64,000 nucleotides of DNA from Micromonospora sp. Llam0 (GCF_003751085.1 NZ_RJJY01000001.1:3720001-3784000), one strand, 5' to 3'; numbered from the stretch's first letter, positions 7,694 to 16,535 are shown. Notes: generated from the letters alone by a model not told the origin. Translations and numbers: made by a program.

Positions 7694-8296
7694 ATGAGGT
7701 TGGTGCCGTGGCTGCCGGACGACCTGCTGCGGCGGCTCGACGACGTGGTCACCGTGTACGGCGAGGCGATGAACTACCGGGCCGAGCTGCTGGAGGTACG
7801 CCGCGGCTACATCGCCACCCACGTACGGCGCCCCGGGTTCCGGGCGGTCGCCACCCTCACCGCCGAAGGCGCGCTCGCCGGGTTCGGCTACGGCTACCGG
7901 TCGGCCGCCGGGCAGTGGTGGCACGACCAGGTACGCGGCGCGCTGCCGAAACCCGCCCGCGGCACCTGGCTCACCGACTGCTTCGAAGTGGTGGAGCTGC
8001 ACGTGCACCCGCAGGCGCAGGGGCACGGGATCGGCGCGCACCAGCTGCGTACCCTGCTCGGGATGGCCGCCGGAGCGACCACCCTGTTGTCCACCCCGGA
8101 GGCCGACGAGCAGCGGTCCCGGGCCTGGCGGCTGTACCGACGGTTCGGCTACGTCGACGTGCTGCGCGACTTCCACTTCCCCGGCGACGAACGGGCCTTC
8201 GCAGTGCTCGGCCGTACCCTCCCGCTGCCCCACCCGCAGGCAGCACCGGCTGCGGGGGCCGGACCGACGACGGACCCGCAGCCGCGCCGGTCATGA
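7694..8296 (+). CDS. GNAT-family N-acetyltransferase in the carotenoid operon
   Basis: 200 residues with a GNAT core: the strand CFEVVELHVHPQAQGHGIGAHQL carries the acetyl-CoA loop (QGHGIG), followed by the helix LRTLLGMAA and strand RRFGYVDVLRDF. The substrate is unknown. ATG 7694 is used; an in-frame ATG near 7652 is an alternative. Its stop overlaps the CruF-like start by ATGA, so expression is coupled to carotenoid tailoring genes. A role in carotenoid modification is not established. Confidence 0.75.
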   Translation: MRLVPWLPDDLLRRLDDVVTVYGEAMNYRAELLEVRRGYIATHVRRPGFRAVATLTAEGALAGFGYGYRSAAGQWWHDQVRGALPKPARGTWLTDCFEVVELHVHPQAQGHGIGAHQLRTLLGMAAGATTLLSTPEADEQRSRAWRLYRRFGYVDVLRDFHFPGDERAFAVLGRTLPLPHPQAAPAAGAGPTTDPQPRRS

Positions 8297-9096
8297 GCGC
8301 ACGACGGGTGCTGCCCTGGGCGATGTTGGCGCTGCTGGTGCTGGCCCAGATCGGCTACCCGCTGACCGGCGGCGGCACCCGGACCGGATTGACCATCGCC
8401 ACCGTGGCGATCGGCTTCGTCCTGTCGGTCGGCCACGCCGTGCTCAGCCGGGGGCCGCGCAGCGCCGCCGCGCTGGTGCTGGTCACCACCGGCGGCGGGC
8501 TGGCGGTCGAAGCCTGCGGGGTGGCGACCGGGGTCCCGTTCGGCGGCTACGACTACGCCGGCACGCTCGGGCCGAAGCTGCTCGGCGTACCGGTGGTCAT
8601 CCCGCTGGCCTGGACCTGGATGGCCTGGCCGGCGTGGCTGGTCGCGGTGCGGCTGGTCCGCCCGGCGGTGGCCCGGATCGCCGTCGGCGCGGTAGCGCTG
8701 GCCGCCTGGGATCTCTTCCTCGACCCGCAGATGGTCGCCGAAGGCCACTGGACCTGGCTGGACACCGACCCGGCGCTGCCCGGGGTGCCGGACGTCCCGG
8801 TCGGCAACTACCTGGGCTGGTTGGCCGTGGCGGCGGTGATGATGACGCTGCTGCGGCTCACCGCCGGGGTCGACGCCCGCCGGGTCGACGGGCCGGCCGA
8901 CGCCCCGATGTACGCGCTGTACCTGTGGACGTACGCGTCGAGTCTGCTCGCCCACGCGGTGTTCCTCGGGCTGCCCGCCTCGGCCGGCTGGGGCGGGCTC
9001 GGCATGGGGCTGGTGGCGGTGCCGTTCGCGGTGACGCTGATCCGGTCGCGTCGGGCGACACGGCCCGGCGGACAGCAGCGGCGACGGGCGACATGA
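8293..9096 (+). CDS. cruF: CruF-like carotenoid hydratase (DUF422)
   Basis: 267 residues with about seven hydrophobic segments. The motif GVPFGGYDYAGTLGPKLLGV followed by PVVIPLAWTWMAWP is the signature of the CruF/bisanhydrobacterioruberin hydratase family. These membrane enzymes add water across the terminal 1,2 double bond of acyclic carotenoid ends, giving a tertiary hydroxyl that can be glycosylated. The glycosyltransferase gene directly downstream fits. ATG 8293 overlaps the preceding TGA. Confidence 0.85.
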   Translation: MSARRVLPWAMLALLVLAQIGYPLTGGGTRTGLTIATVAIGFVLSVGHAVLSRGPRSAAALVLVTTGGGLAVEACGVATGVPFGGYDYAGTLGPKLLGVPVVIPLAWTWMAWPAWLVAVRLVRPAVARIAVGAVALAAWDLFLDPQMVAEGHWTWLDTDPALPGVPDVPVGNYLGWLAVAAVMMTLLRLTAGVDARRVDGPADAPMYALYLWTYASSLLAHAVFLGLPASAGWGGLGMGLVAVPFAVTLIRSRRATRPGGQQRRRAT

Positions 9097-9109
9097 CCGG
9101 GTGGGCGGC

Positions 9110-10285
9110 ATGACCGGGTGGACGGCGGCGGCGACGGGCGCCCTCGGCATCGTCGCGGTGCTGCTGGCGCTGACCGCGGCGACGCTGGTCAACACGCTGC
9201 GCTGGCTGCGCCGGCCCGGCCCGGCGGCCCCGGTGACCGAGCCGGTGTCGATCCTGCTGCCACTGCGTGACGAGGCCGACCGGGTGACGCCGTGCCTGCG
9301 GGCGCTGCTCGCCCAACGGCAGCTGACCGACTGGCGGATCGTGGTGCTCGACGACGGGTCGACCGACGGCACCGCCGAGGTGGTCGCCGAGGTCGCCGGC
9401 GACGATCCCCGGGTACGGCTGATCGCCGGTGCGCCGCTGCCGCCCGGTTGGCTGGGCAAGCCGCACGCCTGCCAGCAGCTCGCCGACGCGGTCCCCGCCG
9501 CACCGGCCGGGGTGCTGGTCTTCGTGGACGCCGACGTGGTCCTCGCCCCCGGGGCGGTCGCCGCCGCCGTCGGCACCCTGCGGTCGGTGCCGGCGCAGCT
9601 GCTCAGCCCGTACCCGCGGATCGTCGCCGGGTCGGCAGGCGAGCGACTGGTCCAGCCGCTGCTGCAGTGGAGCTGGCTGACGTTCCTGCCGCTGCGCGCG
9701 ATGGAACGCTCGCCGCGTACCTCGCTGGCCGCCGCCGGCGGGCAGTTCCTGCTGGTCGACCGGGACGCGTACCGGCGGGCCGGCGGGCACGCCGCCGTGC
9801 GGGACCAGGTACTGGAGGACATCGGGCTGGCCCGTGCGGTGAAGCGGGCCGGTGGGCGGATCGCCCTGGCCGACGGTTCGGCGTTGGCGACCTGCCGGAT
9901 GTACGGGTCCTGGCGGGAGCTGTCCGCCGGCTACACCAAGTCGCTGTGGGCGTCGCTGCCGTCGCCGGCCGGCGCGGCCGCCGTCGTGGCCGGACTGTTG
10001 ATGTTGTACGCGGCCCCGCCGGTGCTCGGCGTCGTCGGGCTGGCCGGGCTGGCCGCCGGGGCCGGTCCGGCGGCGGCGGCGCTGGTCACGGCCGGTGCCG
10101 TCGGGTACGGGCTCGGGGTGACCGGGCGGGCGCTCACCGCCCGGGCCACCGGCGGCCGGGCGATGCCGGACGGATTGGCACATCCGGTCTCGGTCGCGCT
10201 GCTCGGCTGGCTCGTGATCCGGTCCTACTATCTGCGCAAGCGACGGCGCCTCGCCTGGCGCGGTCGCCCGGTGGCCCTGCCCTGA
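9110..10285 (+). CDS. GT2 glycosyltransferase, probable carotenoid glycosyltransferase (CruC/CruG type)
   Basis: About 391 residues. An N-terminal membrane segment precedes a GT-A fold with VSILLPLRDEADRV, DDGSTDGT and the metal-binding VFVDADV (DXD). Acceptor-side motifs QFLLVD and EDIGLAR and three C-terminal hydrophobic segments follow, as in CruC/CruG-like membrane glycosyltransferases. In this operon it most likely glycosylates the hydroxyl made by the CruF-like enzyme. The start is ATG 9110 or GTG 9101; a near-duplicate ATGACCGGGTGG at 9093 runs into a stop. Confidence 0.8.
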   Translation: MTGWTAAATGALGIVAVLLALTAATLVNTLRWLRRPGPAAPVTEPVSILLPLRDEADRVTPCLRALLAQRQLTDWRIVVLDDGSTDGTAEVVAEVAGDDPRVRLIAGAPLPPGWLGKPHACQQLADAVPAAPAGVLVFVDADVVLAPGAVAAAVGTLRSVPAQLLSPYPRIVAGSAGERLVQPLLQWSWLTFLPLRAMERSPRTSLAAAGGQFLLVDRDAYRRAGGHAAVRDQVLEDIGLARAVKRAGGRIALADGSALATCRMYGSWRELSAGYTKSLWASLPSPAGAAAVVAGLLMLYAAPPVLGVVGLAGLAAGAGPAAAALVTAGAVGYGLGVTGRALTARATGGRAMPDGLAHPVSVALLGWLVIRSYYLRKRRRLAWRGRPVALP

Positions 10286-10338
10286 TCGGCGTGCCGTGCG
10301 GTCGCGCCGGAGCCGAACAGCTGCGAGGAGGAGCACCG

Positions 10339-11889
10339 ATGAGCCGGGTGGCGGTGATCGGCGCCGGGGTCGGCGGGTTGGCCGCCGCGATTCGGCTGGC
10401 CCACGGCGGGCACGACGTCACCGTCATCGAACAGGCCGATACCGTCGGCGGGAAACTGGCCCGCTGGACCCGACAGACCCCCGACGGCGCGTTCACCTTC
10501 GACACCGGGCCGAGCCTGCTGACCCTGCCGCAGGTCTTCGCCGACCTGTTCGACGGCACCGGCGAGCCGCTGGAGAAGGTGCTCGACCTGGTCGAGCTGG
10601 ATCCGATCGTGCGGCACCGATTCCCGACCGGGCCCGGCGGGTCGGGAGGCCGGGTCGACCCACGCCGTGTCGACCCACGCCGTGTCGACTCGTGCTGGCT
10701 CGACTCGTGCGCCGACCCGGCGGCGTTCACCGAACGGGTCGCGGTGGCCTTCGGCGACGGGGCCGCCGACGACTGGCAGCGGGTGTGGCGCCGGGCCCGG
10801 CGGATCTGGGACGCCTCCTGGCGGGACGTGCTGCGCCGGGAGGTCGGCTCGCCGCTGGCGATGGCGCGGATGGCGTACCGGCTCGGCGACCTGGCGGCGG
10901 TCGCCCCCGGCCGCAGCCTGCGCGGGGTGCTGCGCCGCGAGGTGCGCGACCCGCGACTACGGACCCTGCTGGAGCGGTACGCCACGTACACCGGCGCGGA
11001 CCCTCGGCGGGCTCCGGCGGCGCTGCTCGCCGTGCCGTACGCCGAGTTGACCTTCGGCGGCTGGTACGTGCGGGGCGGGCTGGGGGCGCTCGCCGACGCG
11101 CTACTGTCCCGCTGCCTGGACCTGGGCGTGGTGGTGCGGACCGGGTCGATGGTCACCGCGATCGACGCGGCCGGTGGCCGGGTGCACGGCGTCCGGGTGG
11201 CCGGTGAGGCCCGTCCGGTGCCGGCCGACGTGGTGGTGGCCAATGTGGACGCGTCCCGGGTCTACCGGGAGCTGCTGCCGCACGCCCGGCGGCTGACCCG
11301 ACTGACCGACCGCAGCCTCGGCGGTTTCGTGCTGCTGCTCGGCGTGCGCGGCCGGACCCCGGAGCTGGCCCACCACACGGCGTTCTTCCCGCGCGACTAC
11401 GACGCCGAGTTCGACGCGGTGTTCGGTGACCCGGGGCGGGGTCGGCCGGCTCGGCCGGCCACCGATCCGACGATCTTCGTGACGGTCGCCGACGATCCGG
11501 CGGCCCGGCCGGACGGCCACGAGGCGTGGTTCGTGCTGGTCAACGCGGCCCGGCAGGACCTGTCACTGGCCGGGGTGGACTGGCGCCGGCCGGGTCTGGC
11601 CGACGCGTACGCCGATCAGGTGCTGCGGGTGCTGGCCGACCGGGGGGTGGACGTGCGGGACCGGCTGCTGTTCCGCGAGGTACGCACGCCGGCGGACCTG
11701 GCCACGGCGACCGGCACGCCGGGCGGGTCGATCTACGGTACGGCCGGCGGGCTGCTGCGCCCGGCGAACCGGGCACCGGCGGCCGGGCTGTTCCTGGTCG
11801 GCGGGTCGGTGCATCCCGGTGGCGGGCTGCCGATGGTGACCCTGTCAGCGCAGATCGTCGCCGACCAGATCGGCCCGGCCGGCCGCTGA
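10339..11889 (+). CDS. CrtI/CrtD-family carotenoid desaturase
   Basis: 516 residues. The N-terminal Rossmann motif VIGAGVGGLAAAIRLA and the C-terminal FLVGGSVHPGGGLPMVTLSAQI are diagnostic of CrtI-family FAD desaturases and oxidases. Next to CruF-like and glycosyltransferase genes, a CrtD-type role (3,4-desaturation of the hydroxylated end) is more likely than phytoene desaturation, but this is inference. Residues about 101-124 hold a short low-complexity insert, GRVDPRRVDPRRVDSCWLDS, made by a 15-base tandem repeat near 10651-10695. A GAGGAGGAG Shine-Dalgarno precedes ATG 10339. Confidence 0.85.
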   Translation: MSRVAVIGAGVGGLAAAIRLAHGGHDVTVIEQADTVGGKLARWTRQTPDGAFTFDTGPSLLTLPQVFADLFDGTGEPLEKVLDLVELDPIVRHRFPTGPGGSGGRVDPRRVDPRRVDSCWLDSCADPAAFTERVAVAFGDGAADDWQRVWRRARRIWDASWRDVLRREVGSPLAMARMAYRLGDLAAVAPGRSLRGVLRREVRDPRLRTLLERYATYTGADPRRAPAALLAVPYAELTFGGWYVRGGLGALADALLSRCLDLGVVVRTGSMVTAIDAAGGRVHGVRVAGEARPVPADVVVANVDASRVYRELLPHARRLTRLTDRSLGGFVLLLGVRGRTPELAHHTAFFPRDYDAEFDAVFGDPGRGRPARPATDPTIFVTVADDPAARPDGHEAWFVLVNAARQDLSLAGVDWRRPGLADAYADQVLRVLADRGVDVRDRLLFREVRTPADLATATGTPGGSIYGTAGGLLRPANRAPAAGLFLVGGSVHPGGGLPMVTLSAQIVADQIGPAGR

Positions 11890-11906
11890 GCCAACGCCCA
11901 GGACCG

Positions 11907-12584
11907 TCAGGCCAGGGCGCGGCGGACCGCGGTGAACAGTTGGCTGAGCCCGAACAGGCCGAGCAGCACCCAGACTGCGGTGGCCAGGGTGAGCACCCCG
12001 GCGGCGAGGTCCGGCGCGATCAGCCCGGCGGCACCGGCCAACAGCAGGCCGACCAGGGCGATGCTGACCCGGGTCGGTCGTTCCCCGACCGTCACCGCGC
12101 CGATCTCCCGCATGCCGGCCGCCGCCGCCCGGGCCCGCAGGTACTCGTGCAGCCAGGACAGCGTGCCGGCGGCGACGACCAGCGGGCCGGGGGCACCGGC
12201 CAGCCAGAAGCCGAGCAGCCAGAACGCCTCACCCGCTCGGTCGGCGAGCGAATCGTAGACGTAGCCCAGCCGGGTGGTCCGGCCGGTGACCACGGCCAAC
12301 GCGCCGTCGACGGTGTCGGCGACCGCGGCCAGCAGCACCAGGCCGGCGGCGGCGAGCAGGCCGGGACCGCCGCGCGGGGCAAGCACCGGCACCCCGAGGC
12401 AGAGCAGCACACCGGCGACGGTGACCGCAGTCGGGCCGACCTTGGCCCGGCCGAGCAGGTCGGCGACGGCGTGCGCGGCGCGCAGCCAGTACCGCACCAC
12501 CGGGGTGGCGGTGCGGGGGTCGAAACCGCCGTGCAGCCGCGCCCAGGTGACGGCGTAGTCCTGCCAGTTGAGCCGGGTCTCCAC
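11907..12584 (-). CDS. CDP-alcohol phosphatidyltransferase family protein
   Basis: 225 residues with about six membrane segments. The family motif D-x2-D-G-x2-A-R-x8-G-x3-D-x3-D is seen as ADTVDGALAVVTGRTTRLGY then VYDSLAD, with all four Asp present but the Arg after Ala replaced by Val. Members join a CDP-activated lipid to an alcohol to make phospholipids. The acceptor is unknown. GTG start at 12584; it converges on the CrtI-like gene with only 17 bases between stops. Confidence 0.8.
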   Translation of the reverse strand: METRLNWQDYAVTWARLHGGFDPRTATPVVRYWLRAAHAVADLLGRAKVGPTAVTVAGVLLCLGVPVLAPRGGPGLLAAAGLVLLAAVADTVDGALAVVTGRTTRLGYVYDSLADRAGEAFWLLGFWLAGAPGPLVVAAGTLSWLHEYLRARAAAAGMREIGAVTVGERPTRVSIALVGLLLAGAAGLIAPDLAAGVLTLATAVWVLLGLFGLSQLFTAVRRALA

Positions 12585-12625
12585 GACAGCTCAACCGCTG
12601 CGGGACGGCTCGGGTGGCGGGCCGG

Positions 12626-13543
12626 TCACGCCCGGGCGCCGGCGGCGACGTTGAGCCACACCTCACGGGTGGCCGTCGACCGGTTCATGGTGATGAAGTG
12701 CAGACCGGGCACGCCCTCGTCGATCAGCCGCTGGCAGAGCTGGTTGGCCTGGTCGATGCCGAGCCGACGGACCGCTTCGGCGTCGTCGGCGACCCGGGCG
12801 AACTGGGCGGCCAGCGCCGGCGGGAACGGAGCCCCGGACAGCTGCTCGGAGCGCTCGATGGTGGCCAGTTTGGTGACCGGCATCACGCCGGGCAGGATCG
12901 GGGTGTCGCAGCCGGCCGCCGCGACCCGGTCCCGCAGCCGCAGGTAGTCGTCGGCGTCGAAGACCATCTGGGTGATCGCGAAATCCGCACCGGCCCGGCA
13001 TTTGCGGATGAAGTACCGGGTATCGGTGGCGATGTCCGGCGAGCGCGGGTGCTTGTACGGGAAGGCGGCCACGCCGACGCTGAAGTCGCCCGACTCGCGG
13101 ACCAGCCGGACCAGGTCCTCGGCGTAGCGCACCCCCTGCGGGTGGGCTACCCACTCCCCGGTCGGGTCACCGGGCGGGTCACCGCGCACGGCGAGCACGT
13201 TACGCACCCCGGCACCGGCCAGCCGGCCGATGACGTTGCGCAGCTCGGCGACCGAATGGTCGACGGCGGTCAGGTGCGCCATCGGCAGCAGGGTCGTCTC
13301 GGTGGCGATCCGTTCGGTGACGTCGACCGTGGTGTCCCGGGTGGTGCCACCGGCGCCGTAGGTGATCGACACGAACGACGGCCGCAGCGGCTCCAGCTCG
13401 CGGATCGCCTGCCAGAGCAGCCGCTCACCGGCGGGGGTCTTGGGCGGGAAGAACTCGAACGAGAAGGTCGGCTGGCCGGCGCGGATCAGCTCCCCGATCG
13501 ACGGCTGCGAGCCGGGGAGTACGGACGGTAGACCGAGAGCCAC
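12626..13543 (-). CDS. metF: 5,10-methylenetetrahydrofolate reductase
   Basis: 305 residues, the length of bacterial MetF. Conserved segments include FSFEFFPPKT (catalytic Glu), FVSITYGAGGTTRD, AHLTAVDHS, VLAVRGDPP and FAITQMVFDADDY. The enzyme reduces methylene-THF to methyl-THF with FAD for methionine synthesis. GTG 13543 starts 60 bases from the divergent GGPP synthase gene. The metF/prenyl synthase pair matches Rv2172c-Rv2173 of M. tuberculosis. Confidence 0.95.
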   Translation of the reverse strand: MALGLPSVLPGSQPSIGELIRAGQPTFSFEFFPPKTPAGERLLWQAIRELEPLRPSFVSITYGAGGTTRDTTVDVTERIATETTLLPMAHLTAVDHSVAELRNVIGRLAGAGVRNVLAVRGDPPGDPTGEWVAHPQGVRYAEDLVRLVRESGDFSVGVAAFPYKHPRSPDIATDTRYFIRKCRAGADFAITQMVFDADDYLRLRDRVAAAGCDTPILPGVMPVTKLATIERSEQLSGAPFPPALAAQFARVADDAEAVRRLGIDQANQLCQRLIDEGVPGLHFITMNRSTATREVWLNVAAGARA

Positions 13544-13603
13544 GCAGCCGACTGTACCGGGTGGCTTGCGGGCGGCGCATCGACCAGCCGATAGCGTCAG
13601 GGA

Positions 13604-14686
13604 GTGGCAGACAGCATCACGGTGGCGCCGACCGACCGGGCAGACCTGCGTCGACGTGTCGACCAGGCGTTGGCCGACTTCCTCCAGGGCCGGCGACGCT
13701 GGCTGGGCGACATCGACGAGGCGCTGCTGCCGGTGGCCGCGGCGATCGAGGACTTCGTGCTCGGCGGCGGCAAACGGCTGAGGCCGGCGTTCGGCTACTG
13801 GGGTTACCGGGGAGCCGGCGGCGGCGACTCACCCGAGGTGGTCACGGCCCTGGCCGCGCTGGAGTTCGTGCAGGCCAGCGCCCTGATTCACGATGATCTG
13901 ATGGACGGTTCGGACACCCGGCGCGGCGAGCCGTCGATCCACCGGCGGTTCGCCGCACACCACCGGCGCAGCGGGTGGCGCGGGCCGGCGGACGGCTTCG
14001 GTGCCTCGGCGGCGGTGCTGCTGGGCGACCTGTGCCTGGTCTGGTCCGACGAGCTGCTGCACGGTGCCGGGCTGACCGACGAGATGCTGCGCAGGGGCCG
14101 GCCGGTCTTCGACGAGATGCGCACCGAGGTCACCGTCGGGCAGTACCTGGATGTGCTCACCCAGTTCACCGGCGACACCTCGGTGCACCGGGCCACCCAG
14201 GTGGCCCGGCTCAAGTCGGCGAAGTACACCGTGGAGCGGCCGCTGCTGCTGGGCGCGGCGTTGGCCGACGCGCCGGCCGCCGTCGCCGCCGGCTACTCCG
14301 GGTACGGGATGCCGCTCGGGGAGGCGTTCCAGCTGCGCGACGACGTACTCGGGGTGTTCGGTGACCCGGCGCTCACCGGCAAGCCGGCCGGCGACGACCT
14401 GCGGGAGGGCAAACGTACCTTCCTGGTGGCGTCGGCGTACCAGACGACGTCGCCGGCCGGGCGGGCGTTGCTGGACGACCGGCTCGGTGACCCGACGCTC
14501 GACGCCGACGGGATCGAACGGCTGCGCGAGGTGATCGTCGCCAGTGGCGCGTTGGCCGTCACCGAGGCGCGGATCACCGAGCTGACCGAGCGGGCGTTGA
14601 CCGCGCTGGGGCCGGTGCCGGTCGATCCCGAGGCCGGGCAGGTGCTCCGGGAGCTGGCGGTGGCGGCGACCACCCGTACCGGCTGA
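13604..14686 (+). CDS. crtE: Geranylgeranyl diphosphate synthase (polyprenyl synthetase)
   Basis: 360 residues. The first Asp-rich motif DDLMDGSDTRRG (D97-D101) and the second LRDDVLGVFGD (D246-D247) are intact, with GGGKRLRP near residue 50. This class condenses isopentenyl units to C20 GGPP. Here it could feed carotenoid synthesis or general prenyl supply; the position matches idsA2 (Rv2173) of M. tuberculosis. GTG start at 13604, divergent from metF. Confidence 0.9.
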   Translation: MADSITVAPTDRADLRRRVDQALADFLQGRRRWLGDIDEALLPVAAAIEDFVLGGGKRLRPAFGYWGYRGAGGGDSPEVVTALAALEFVQASALIHDDLMDGSDTRRGEPSIHRRFAAHHRRSGWRGPADGFGASAAVLLGDLCLVWSDELLHGAGLTDEMLRRGRPVFDEMRTEVTVGQYLDVLTQFTGDTSVHRATQVARLKSAKYTVERPLLLGAALADAPAAVAAGYSGYGMPLGEAFQLRDDVLGVFGDPALTGKPAGDDLREGKRTFLVASAYQTTSPAGRALLDDRLGDPTLDADGIERLREVIVASGALAVTEARITELTERALTALGPVPVDPEAGQVLRELAVAATTRTG

Positions 14687-14708
14687 CCGCCGCCCACCCC
14701 AGAACGGC

Positions 14709-16535
14709 TCAGCTCAGCCGGTAACTGTTGGCGAAGTTGTTCGGGCTGCAGACGTTGAGCTGGCTGCGTACCTGGTCGTAGCTGAACCCGGTCGGCACCC
14801 GGCAGGCCCACATCCCGACCACCGGCACCCGGATCCGGTAGCTGTTGGCGAAGTTGTTCGGGCTGCACGTGTTGAGCCGGCTGGTCACCAGGTCGTAGGT
14901 GTACCCGGACGGGACGGTACAGGTGGAGATGTTGTCCCTGGGCAGCCGCAGCCGGTAGCTGTTGGCGAAGTTGTTCGGGCTGCAGACGTTGAGCCGGCTG
15001 ACCACCAGATCGTAGGTGTACCCCGACGGCACCGAGCAGGCGTAGGTGCCGTCCAGGTTCTGCCCGACCGTCCAGCTGAAGGCGGTCGCGGCGGTCCGGT
15101 TGGCGGCGTCGCGGGCGGTCACCGTCACGCTGTACGTCCGGACGGTCGTCGGCGTCCCCGTGATCAGCCCGGTCGAGGAGCTGATCGACAGCCCGGCCGG
15201 CAGCCCGGTCGCCGACCAGGTGTACGGCGCGGTACCACCGGAGGCGGTCATCCGCAGGCTGACCGGAACGCCTCGCGGCGTGTTCTGCGCGCCCGGGTTG
15301 TCGACGGCCGGCCCGCCCGGCGTACCGCCGCCGGTGTTGACGAACAGCAGCCGGTTCGGCGAGCCGCTCCCCGCGTTGGTGATCTTGTTGGGGGTGGCGA
15401 TGGTGGACATCGCGGTCGCGACCTGGGCGGGGGTCAGGTTCGGGCTGGCGCCCAGTAGCAGCGCCGCACCGCCGGCGACGTGCGGTGCCGCCATCGACGT
15501 GCCGCTGATGGTGTTCGTGGCGGTGTTGCCGGTGTGCCAGGCCGAGGTGATGCTGACCCCGGGCGCGAAGATGTCGGTGCAGCTTCCGTAGTTGGAGAAG
15601 GAGGCCCGGGCGTCGTTGCTGGCGCTGGCGTTGACGGTGATCGCCTGGCTGACCCGGGCCGGGGTGAAGTTGCAGGCGTTGGCGCTGGAGTTGCCGGAGG
15701 CGATCGCGTAGACCACGCCGTCGGCGATGGAGTTGCGTACCGCGTTCTCCAGGGTGGTGTTGCTGCCCTGGCCGCCCAGGCTCATGTTGGCCACCGCCGG
15801 ACCGGAGGTGTGGTGGCCGGTCACCCAGTCGACCCCGGCCGTCACCGCGGCGAACGAGCCGCTGCCCGCGCAGTCGAGCACTTTCACGGCGACCAGGCGG
15901 ACCGCCTTGGCCACCCCGTACGAGGTGCCGCCGACGGTGCCGGCGACGTGGGTGCCGTGCCCGTTGCAGTCGGAGTTGCTGCCGCCCACCGTGTTGACGC
16001 CCCACACCGCCCGGCCGCCGAAGTCGTTGTGCGTGGTGCGGATGCCGGTGTCGATGATGTACGCGGTGACGCCGGACGCGGTGTTCGGGTAGGTGTAGGC
16101 GTTGTCCAGTGGCAGATTCCGCTGGTCGATCCGGTTCAGGCCCCAGGACGGCGGGTTGGTCTGGGTGGCGGTGGTCCGCACCTCGCCGTTCTGCTCGACG
16201 TAGGCCACGTCGGGGTGGGCGGCCAGCCGGCGGGCGGTCCGCTCGCTGAGCCGGCCGGCGAAGCCGCGCAGCGCGTGCCGGTAGGTGTAGTCGACCCGGG
16301 CACCGTACCGGCCGGCCAACGTGCTGGTGAGTTCGTCCACCCGGCGGGCGGACGCGCCACGGTCGGCGAAGACGACGAGGTAGCTGTCCTTGATCGCGGT
16401 CGGGTTGGCGGTGCCGAGGATCTCACCGGCGGCCTGCGCGGGTGCCGCGGCGACGGTGCTGAACGCCAGCAGCGCCGCCAGTGCCGCGCCGACGGCGGCG
16501 AGCCGCCCGCCACGAACATGTCGAACCTTTCCCAT
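14709..16535 (-). CDS. Secreted subtilisin-like serine protease with three C-terminal repeats
   Basis: 608 residues. A signal peptide ends near AQA (residues 33-35). An I9-type propeptide spans about 50-120. The S8 triad is D162 (IIDTG), H193 (HGTHVAG) and S347 (GTSMAAPH), with oxyanion Asn N282. A Pro/Gly-rich linker and a putative-Ig-like domain (about 415-492) follow. The C-terminus is three copies of a ~40-residue module with core VPSGYTYDLV.SRLN.CSPNN (496-536, 537-575, 576-608), each with two Cys. These may bind cell wall or substrate; I do not recognise a named family. A GAAGGGGAC Shine-Dalgarno precedes the ATG. Confidence 0.92.
   Translation of the reverse strand: MGKVRHVRGGRLAAVGAALAALLAFSTVAAAPAQAAGEILGTANPTAIKDSYLVVFADRGASARRVDELTSTLAGRYGARVDYTYRHALRGFAGRLSERTARRLAAHPDVAYVEQNGEVRTTATQTNPPSWGLNRIDQRNLPLDNAYTYPNTASGVTAYIIDTGIRTTHNDFGGRAVWGVNTVGGSNSDCNGHGTHVAGTVGGTSYGVAKAVRLVAVKVLDCAGSGSFAAVTAGVDWVTGHHTSGPAVANMSLGGQGSNTTLENAVRNSIADGVVYAIASGNSSANACNFTPARVSQAITVNASASNDARASFSNYGSCTDIFAPGVSITSAWHTGNTATNTISGTSMAAPHVAGGAALLLGASPNLTPAQVATAMSTIATPNKITNAGSGSPNRLLFVNTGGGTPGGPAVDNPGAQNTPRGVPVSLRMTASGGTAPYTWSATGLPAGLSISSSTGLITGTPTTVRTYSVTVTARDAANRTAATAFSWTVGQNLDGTYACSVPSGYTYDLVVSRLNVCSPNNFANSYRLRLPRDNISTCTVPSGYTYDLVTSRLNTCSPNNFANSYRIRVPVVGMWACRVPTGFSYDQVRSQLNVCSPNNFANSYRLS
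14712..15050 (-). repeat. Three near-identical modules encoding the protease C-terminus
   Basis: Three units of about 113-117 bases share long identical stretches, including the segment encoding SPNNFANSYR in each. The high nucleotide identity, including third positions, suggests recent duplication or gene conversion. The array could vary in copy number between strains. Confidence 0.85.
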
